Source: Burkholderiaceae bacterium (GTDB taxonomy: Bacteria; Pseudomonadota; Gammaproteobacteria; Burkholderiales; Burkholderiaceae). Taken from it: a stretch of 18,834 nt of DNA. Each line of letters opens with the position of its first letter. Position 1 is the first letter of the stretch. Under the pieces are notes generated by a model. The model saw only the letters and a list, made by a program, of their open reading frames with translations. It did not search any database and was not told the DNA's origin. Below are positions 14,044 to 18,834 of this stretch, in pieces. Where the stretch lies: assembly GCA_947371415.1 (NCBI GenBank), contig CANBPJ010000024.1, forward strand, positions 1-18,834. Reading direction: 5' to 3'. The position numbers were made by a program, and so were the translations under genes.

Positions 14044-16251
14044 ATGTATTGGATAGATATTGTTGCAAGCTATCTGTTCTTGCTGAAGTATGTAGCCATT
14101 ACAGTTGCCATCATCATTTCCATCAGTAGTATTGATGATCTAGTAATTGATCTGGTTTATTGGTGTCGACGTTTTATTCGCTCGCTCACTATTTATCGTA
14201 AGCATCCCCGCATGCTGTATTCGGCATTATTTGCCGCTCCAGAGAAGCCACTCGCCATTATGGTTCCTGCTTGGCATGAGACTGGGGTGATTGGCAAAAT
14301 GGCTGAGTTAGCAGCGATCACGATCGACTATGAGAATTACCATATCTTTGTAGGCACATATCCAAACGATCCCGAAACGCAGTTGGATGTAGATAGGGTT
14401 TGTGCCGTATTCCCAAATGTTCATAAGGTGGTATGCGCTCGGCCTGGCCCCACCAGTAAAGCAGACTGCTTAAATAATGTACTAGATGCGATCCTACAAT
14501 TTGAATTGCAGGCTAATCTCAATTTCTCCGGTTTTATATTGCATGATTCTGAGGATGTTGTTTCCTCATTGGAATTGCGATTATTTAACTACCTTCTTCC
14601 CAAAAATGACTTAATTCAAATTCCGGTGTACCCCTTTGAAAGAAGTTGGAAAAACTTTACTTGCATGCACTATTTGGATGAGTTCGCAGAGTTGCATGGT
14701 AAGGATGTGGTGGTGAGGGAGGCGTTGGCAGGTCAGGTTCCTAGTGCGGGCGTAGGAACTTGCTTTAGTCGTAGGGCGGTACTCGCATTGTTGGAGGATG
14801 GAGATGGCATTGCATTTGACGCTCAGAGCCTAACTGAAGACTATGACATTGGCTTTCGTCTAAAGGAAAAAGGTCTTAGGGAAATTTTTGTGCGCTTTCC
14901 GGTTATCCTGGATGACTCTGAGGCGAGCAGAAAAAAGCTACTGATAGGGCAAAGTATTCGTGAATCAAATGTAGTTTGTGTACGTGAGTATTTTCCGGAT
15001 ACCTTAGCAACAGCCATCCGTCAAAAATCTCGGTGGATTACGGGAATTGTTTTCCAAGGATATAGGACGCATCGCTGGACCCCAAACCCAATACTGAATT
15101 ACTTTCTGTGGAGGGATCGCAAAGGCGCCATCACAAACTTTATTAGCTTCATTGCAACCATCATTCTTGTTCAGTTGATGTTACTTTGGCTGTACCAAAA
15201 TTTATGGCCAGGAGCATACCGTTTCCTATCTATATTTGAGTCTAGTGAATGGCTAATGGGTTTTTTGTGGCTCAATTTTTTCTTGATGATGAATCGCATT
15301 GCGCAACGAATTTTTTTCGTTTCATCCTATTACGGGCTGGCGGCAGGATTGCTCTCTATCCCACGCTTACTCTGGGGAAATTACATTAATTTCATGGCTA
15401 ACTGGAAGGCAGTGAAGCAAGTGATTGAGCATGGAGATGTGCGCCGCATTGCTTGGGATAAAACTACCCATGACTTTCCAACAATTGGCCTTGAAAATAC
15501 AGAGCGTAAAAAAATTGGTCAGATTCTCATTGATCAAGGCGTAATCACTCTAGAGCAGCTTGATTCTGTTTTGGGCCACAAACAGCTTGGCATGAGGATT
15601 GGGAGTGCATTAGTACACGAAGGCATTTTGTCTGGCAGTGAATTAGCTGATGCGCTTGCAATCCAAGCAGGGGTATCGGCGGAATCTATTGATCCCTATG
15701 CGATTCCCGAGGAGCTCATTCGCAGTATTCCTGCGTCTGTAGCCCTGCATTATGCGATTCTCCCTATTCGGCATGAAGAGGGTGGCCTAGTAATTGCAAG
15801 CGAATCCGCATTAGACCCCATCTCATTGGCAGCCATCAGTAGAAAGTTGCATCAGAAAATCACATATGTGATTGTGCCAAAGGGGCAGGTCACTATTGGT
15901 CTCAGAAAATGGTATGCCCGCAATAAATCCGTTGATCCTCGGGAGGTCTTGCAGGATGCGCTTGTCTCGGGGAGAATTAAATCAAATCAGATGGATGATA
16001 TTTGGAAATTCTATATTTCTAGGCAGGTATTGCTAGCCGAAATTTTAGTTTCTCTGGGGCATATCAATGAGGCCGCATTGCGAGCATTATTGTTGCAGCA
16101 TTCGGTCACAGAGTTATATCTAGGGGACTTTTTAGTTGATAAAAATATTATTAGCCAGGAAACACTAGATAAGGCTCTTGCACTACAGCGAGAACTTCAA
16201 CCTGAAATTCACGAGTTAATCGAGTCTGAGCTTGAACTATCGGGCCGCTAA
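14044..16251 (+). CDS. nfrB: NfrB-like inner-membrane glycosyltransferase with MshEN (c-di-GMP-type) motifs
   Basis: The 735-residue protein matches E. coli NfrB in length and layout. One N-terminal helix (about 10-30) precedes a GT2 domain: MVPAWHE (73-79), VGTYPND, the donor/metal motif HDSEDV (167-172), acid motif TEDYD (264-268) and the processive-synthase motif QKSRW (327-331). A membrane section follows (about 362-445). The C-terminal region from 487 has MshEN-type motifs: KIGQILIDQGVITLEQLDSVL (490-510) and RIGSALVHEGIL with LADALAIQ (518-541). In E. coli NfrB, MshEN binds c-di-GMP and switches on polymerisation of a ManNAc glycan. The sequence shows two more copies at 663-685 and 692-715. 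It starts two bases after wecB and ends just before nfrA, a clear operon. Activation by c-di-GMP is inferred from the family. Confidence 0.93.
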   Translation: MYWIDIVASYLFLLKYVAITVAIIISISSIDDLVIDLVYWCRRFIRSLTIYRKHPRMLYSALFAAPEKPLAIMVPAWHETGVIGKMAELAAITIDYENYHIFVGTYPNDPETQLDVDRVCAVFPNVHKVVCARPGPTSKADCLNNVLDAILQFELQANLNFSGFILHDSEDVVSSLELRLFNYLLPKNDLIQIPVYPFERSWKNFTCMHYLDEFAELHGKDVVVREALAGQVPSAGVGTCFSRRAVLALLEDGDGIAFDAQSLTEDYDIGFRLKEKGLREIFVRFPVILDDSEASRKKLLIGQSIRESNVVCVREYFPDTLATAIRQKSRWITGIVFQGYRTHRWTPNPILNYFLWRDRKGAITNFISFIATIILVQLMLLWLYQNLWPGAYRFLSIFESSEWLMGFLWLNFFLMMNRIAQRIFFVSSYYGLAAGLLSIPRLLWGNYINFMANWKAVKQVIEHGDVRRIAWDKTTHDFPTIGLENTERKKIGQILIDQGVITLEQLDSVLGHKQLGMRIGSALVHEGILSGSELADALAIQAGVSAESIDPYAIPEELIRSIPASVALHYAILPIRHEEGGLVIASESALDPISLAAISRKLHQKITYVIVPKGQVTIGLRKWYARNKSVDPREVLQDALVSGRIKSNQMDDIWKFYISRQVLLAEILVSLGHINEAALRALLLQHSVTELYLGDFLVDKNIISQETLDKALALQRELQPEIHELIESELELSGR

Positions 16252-16254
16252 GTG

Positions 16255-18819
16255 ATGAAGTTTTTCTTTTCAGCCCTATTACTCCTGGCATCGATTAATG
16301 CGTATGCACTGACTTCTACCAAAATTGATTTGGGGCCAGGCCTGAATTCGTATCAGAGGTTTTTAATTTACCCCCATATTGAAAAGGGCTTGAGCGCCCT
16401 AAAGAATGGCGATAAAGAGCGCGCTATTGAAGAGTTTTTATGGGCACGCAAAAGAGCCCCCAAAAGCCCCGCTACCGCCCTATATTTAGCTAATGCTTAT
16501 ATCGCAAGCGATGATTATCTAGCTGCCAAGGAGGTGCTGGAGCAGCAGCTATTGATCACCCCAAAAAACCAGCAACTACTGAAGAGACTCTCAAACACCT
16601 TAATATTTGAGAAGGATTATGTTGCCGCCTCCAGTGCTTTAAAAGAGGAGCTTAAGGTCAACGAAAATAATACTATTGCTCAAGAAAAACTCAGGGTTGT
16701 TAACCAAGAGTTGGCAAACCAAGAGCTCCAACGCTTAAAAGTTCTCGAACAGGAAGATCCCGCTCAATTTTTAGAGGAATTGAAAGAAAAAAAGGTGAGA
16801 TTTAATAATGCTTTTGATGAAAGAAATTGGATCAATCTACTGCTAACCGATTTCGCCAAGCAACCCGATCTACTTCTAAGTTATTCACCAGAATTCGTAT
16901 CGAATCGGATTTATCAGGCCGAAAAGGTGTTGCAAAAATTATTGATGGCAGGTCGTCAATCTGAGGCAGACGCTTATATAGCCAGCCTTCCTAATTCTAT
17001 TAGGTTTGACCCCATTTTTTTGGATCACTTAAGCTATCAATTGCTAAATGAAAATGGCGAGCATCAGGCCACTGAATTACTTATAGAGGGCTTTCCATAC
17101 AAAGGCGCAAGTGAGGTTGACAAAATAGCGCTTATCAATCGACTCATTTTATTATTGGATCAACACAATGATACCTTGGCGAGCTATCCGAAAAAACTGA
17201 GCGAACCATTGGACACCCCCGAGTTGCGATCTCTTCAGGTGCGCTTACTTTCTGTATTGAATGATTGCACTGGAATAAGAAACGTTTTAGGAGATCAATC
17301 GGCCTTTTATACGTCAAAAGATTGGACGCGTCTGGGCCACTGTTATGGCGATAAAATACCTGGATTGGGTTTGCTTGCATTTGAGCGTGCAGAAGAGCTG
17401 GCTCCAAGCCCCGAGAGGGAGAGGGCGGTAGCGTATCAAGCATTCTCTGCGAAGAGTTATTTGCGCGCACTAACTGCATGGAATTCAATTCCGATGAACT
17501 TGATTACACCCCAAGATGCCTTGAGTGCGGCCACAACTGCACAGTCTCTAGGCGACGTCAAAGAATTGAACAAATGGCTTGATATATATGACGATTTAGA
17601 CGGGCCAAAAGATGATCGCTACTGGTGGCTACAGGCGCAGACAAAGTTGAAATCTGACCCAAAATCAGCTTTATTGGATTTAAATAAAGCGGCAGCTATT
17701 CAACCATCTGTTACTTATTATTCACAGATTGCCTCCCTTCTGTTGCTTGAAGGAAAGGTGAGCGAGGCGATTGTCTACCTAGATAAGGCATTGCTGTTAA
17801 ACCCATATGACAGCTCAACACAGGCATCCTTGGGCTATGCGTATTACCGTGAGGGACAGTATTTTCGCGCCCTAAACTTTTTAAAATCTGCATTAAAGAC
17901 GCGTCCCGATGATGAGGAGCTGGTGAAGCAGCTAGCCTACACCAACCAAAAGCTCGGGAAAAATAAACAAGCAATTCGATATTCGGAACAGGCGATTGAT
18001 AGCTTTAATCGCTATAGTCCATCTGAAAGAACGGCTGATATTGAAAATCAGCAGTTTGGCATGAGAAGAATGCATGAGGATTTAGAACGTCGCTGGTCAT
18101 TTACGGCGGATGCTATGAGTGGTAACCAGGTAACGGCTGCGCCTAACGTGGCTCAACCGGGAAGTAATTACCGTAGCTATTCGCAGGCAGAGGCGGCATA
18201 TCGGTTAGGTGATCCTGCAATCGATAATGGAAAAACACTATCTGCTTACACGCGTATTTTTGCAGGTGGTGGGCTTAATAATTCTGCCCTTCCAATATAT
18301 GCGCCAATGATTGCGGGAGGTTTGCGATGGAAGCCTTTATCTGACTATGTTATTAATTTGGCTGTTGAGGAGCAAACCCCTCTAGATCGTGGTCAATATA
18401 CCCAGACCTCAATGATGCTGAGGGCTAGCGGCTCATTTTTAAATTCAGGAAAGTACAGTGACGACTGGCATCCCAGCGGCCCTGGATGGGTGGCGCAAAA
18501 CCTATATTTAGATGCGGCGCACTACCTTTCTACCTCGCTCACTTCTTTGGTGTCGGATTATCGCGCTAGTTATCATCATAAAATTGCAGAAGGACAGACT
18601 ATTGAGCCTTATGCCCACATACAATGGAGTAGCTTAAACCAACCCAATGGAGTGGATGAGCGGGTGGGTGTTGGCGCTCGCTGGAACATCTGGCAAGGGC
18701 AAACTAAATACAATGCCTATCCCAATAAAATACTGGTCGGACTAGAATATCAATATGCTTTCAAGACCTATCTAAATGACAAGAGTGCAGTCTTGTTAAG
18801 CTTAGGAGGGCGATGGTAA
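16255..18819 (+). CDS. nfrA: NfrA-like outer-membrane exporter (TPR domain plus C-terminal barrel)
   Basis: About 854 residues. The ATG is preceded by an in-frame GTG (GTGATG), and I chose the ATG. A signal peptide is evident: MKFFFSALLLLASINAYA followed by LTS, with AxA cleavage. TPR-like repeats follow at about 35-145 and again at about 485-580 (EAIVYLDKALLLNPYD, YAYYREGQYFRALNFLKSALKTRPDD). From about 590 the C-terminal domain FGMRRMHEDLERRWSF begins, typical of phage N4 adsorption protein A, and the end LLSLGGRW carries the terminal aromatic residue of an outer-membrane barrel. E. coli NfrA is somewhat longer (about 990 residues), so this copy has a shorter periplasmic part. It would export the NfrB glycan to the cell surface, where in E. 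coli phage N4 uses it as receptor. It begins three bases after the nfrB stop. Confidence 0.92.
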   Translation: MKFFFSALLLLASINAYALTSTKIDLGPGLNSYQRFLIYPHIEKGLSALKNGDKERAIEEFLWARKRAPKSPATALYLANAYIASDDYLAAKEVLEQQLLITPKNQQLLKRLSNTLIFEKDYVAASSALKEELKVNENNTIAQEKLRVVNQELANQELQRLKVLEQEDPAQFLEELKEKKVRFNNAFDERNWINLLLTDFAKQPDLLLSYSPEFVSNRIYQAEKVLQKLLMAGRQSEADAYIASLPNSIRFDPIFLDHLSYQLLNENGEHQATELLIEGFPYKGASEVDKIALINRLILLLDQHNDTLASYPKKLSEPLDTPELRSLQVRLLSVLNDCTGIRNVLGDQSAFYTSKDWTRLGHCYGDKIPGLGLLAFERAEELAPSPERERAVAYQAFSAKSYLRALTAWNSIPMNLITPQDALSAATTAQSLGDVKELNKWLDIYDDLDGPKDDRYWWLQAQTKLKSDPKSALLDLNKAAAIQPSVTYYSQIASLLLLEGKVSEAIVYLDKALLLNPYDSSTQASLGYAYYREGQYFRALNFLKSALKTRPDDEELVKQLAYTNQKLGKNKQAIRYSEQAIDSFNRYSPSERTADIENQQFGMRRMHEDLERRWSFTADAMSGNQVTAAPNVAQPGSNYRSYSQAEAAYRLGDPAIDNGKTLSAYTRIFAGGGLNNSALPIYAPMIAGGLRWKPLSDYVINLAVEEQTPLDRGQYTQTSMMLRASGSFLNSGKYSDDWHPSGPGWVAQNLYLDAAHYLSTSLTSLVSDYRASYHHKIAEGQTIEPYAHIQWSSLNQPNGVDERVGVGARWNIWQGQTKYNAYPNKILVGLEYQYAFKTYLNDKSAVLLSLGGRW
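18804..18809 (+). promoter_or_regulatory. Consensus ribosome binding site of the next gene
   Basis: A perfect AGGAGG lies inside the last codons of nfrA, nine bases before the overlapping ATG at 18819. It is the best Shine-Dalgarno sequence in the operon and predicts strong translation of the gene beyond the window. Confidence 0.75.
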
Positions 18820-18834
18820 TGCGGATTCTTCTGA
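18819..18834 (+). CDS. Start of a further operon gene, cut by window end
   Basis: The nfrA stop TAA overlaps an ATG (TAATG), followed by codons for MRILL before the window ends. The overlap and the AGGAGG nine bases upstream make a real, coupled gene likely. Nothing can be said about its product from five residues. Candidates by context would be a further glycan gene or a diguanylate cyclase, but that is speculation. Confidence 0.55.

Noticed and set aside
1..18834. Recently acquired island, prophage or defence system
   Set aside because: No integrase, transposase, tRNA, att-like direct repeats or CRISPR repeats; most genes are ordinary chromosomal genes with similar style, although the wecB-nfrA operon is a plausible mobile unit over longer times.

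Overview
The window looks like a chromosome segment of a moderately AT-leaning betaproteobacterium, most probably Polynucleobacter or a close relative in Burkholderiaceae. This is inferred from the look of the proteins (isocitrate lyase, ClpB, the MpaB-like, Lon-domain and DUF2244 proteins), short intergenic gaps and compact gene packing. No database search was possible. I see no tRNA, rRNA, insertion sequence, integrase or CRISPR array.

Region 1 (1-1964, mostly minus strand). A renalase-like FAD oxidoreductase is cut by the left edge. It is translationally coupled by an ATGA overlap to an AlkB-type 2-oxoglutarate/Fe(II) dioxygenase. A 59-residue Cys-rich small protein is transcribed divergently and ends tail to tail with a four-helix DUF4149 membrane protein.

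Region 2 (1587-3495, minus). A tight three-gene operon runs Lon substrate-binding-domain protein, MpaB-like oxygenase (DUF2236), DUF4149 membrane protein.

Region 3 (3608-6566). A 50-residue small protein with a good ribosome binding site is followed by a DUF2244 membrane protein and an Rrf2-type regulator that lacks the usual Fe-S cysteines. Next come a DnaQ-like exonuclease fused to a UvrC/Cho-like GIY-YIG nuclease, and a convergent stand-alone GIY-YIG protein.

Region 4 (6600-12705). clpB sits behind a near-consensus sigma-32 heat-shock promoter. It is followed by an MFS transporter, then a 290-base AT-rich regulatory region packed with perfect dyads, isocitrate lyase (aceA), two back-to-back hairpins (the second a likely terminator) and a HIT-family hydrolase.

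Region 5 (12706-18834). After a 238-base AT-rich leader containing a perfect 10-bp-arm dyad comes the most interesting part, an apparent wecB-nfrB-nfrA operon. WecB would make UDP-ManNAc. NfrB is an inner-membrane processive glycosyltransferase with C-terminal MshEN (c-di-GMP-binding-type) motifs. NfrA is a TPR and outer-membrane-barrel exporter. Together they form a complete, self-contained version of the c-di-GMP-controlled N4-glycan-receptor polysaccharide pathway known from E. coli, where wecB is encoded elsewhere. A further gene overlaps the nfrA stop (TAATG) behind a perfect AGGAGG and runs off the right edge.
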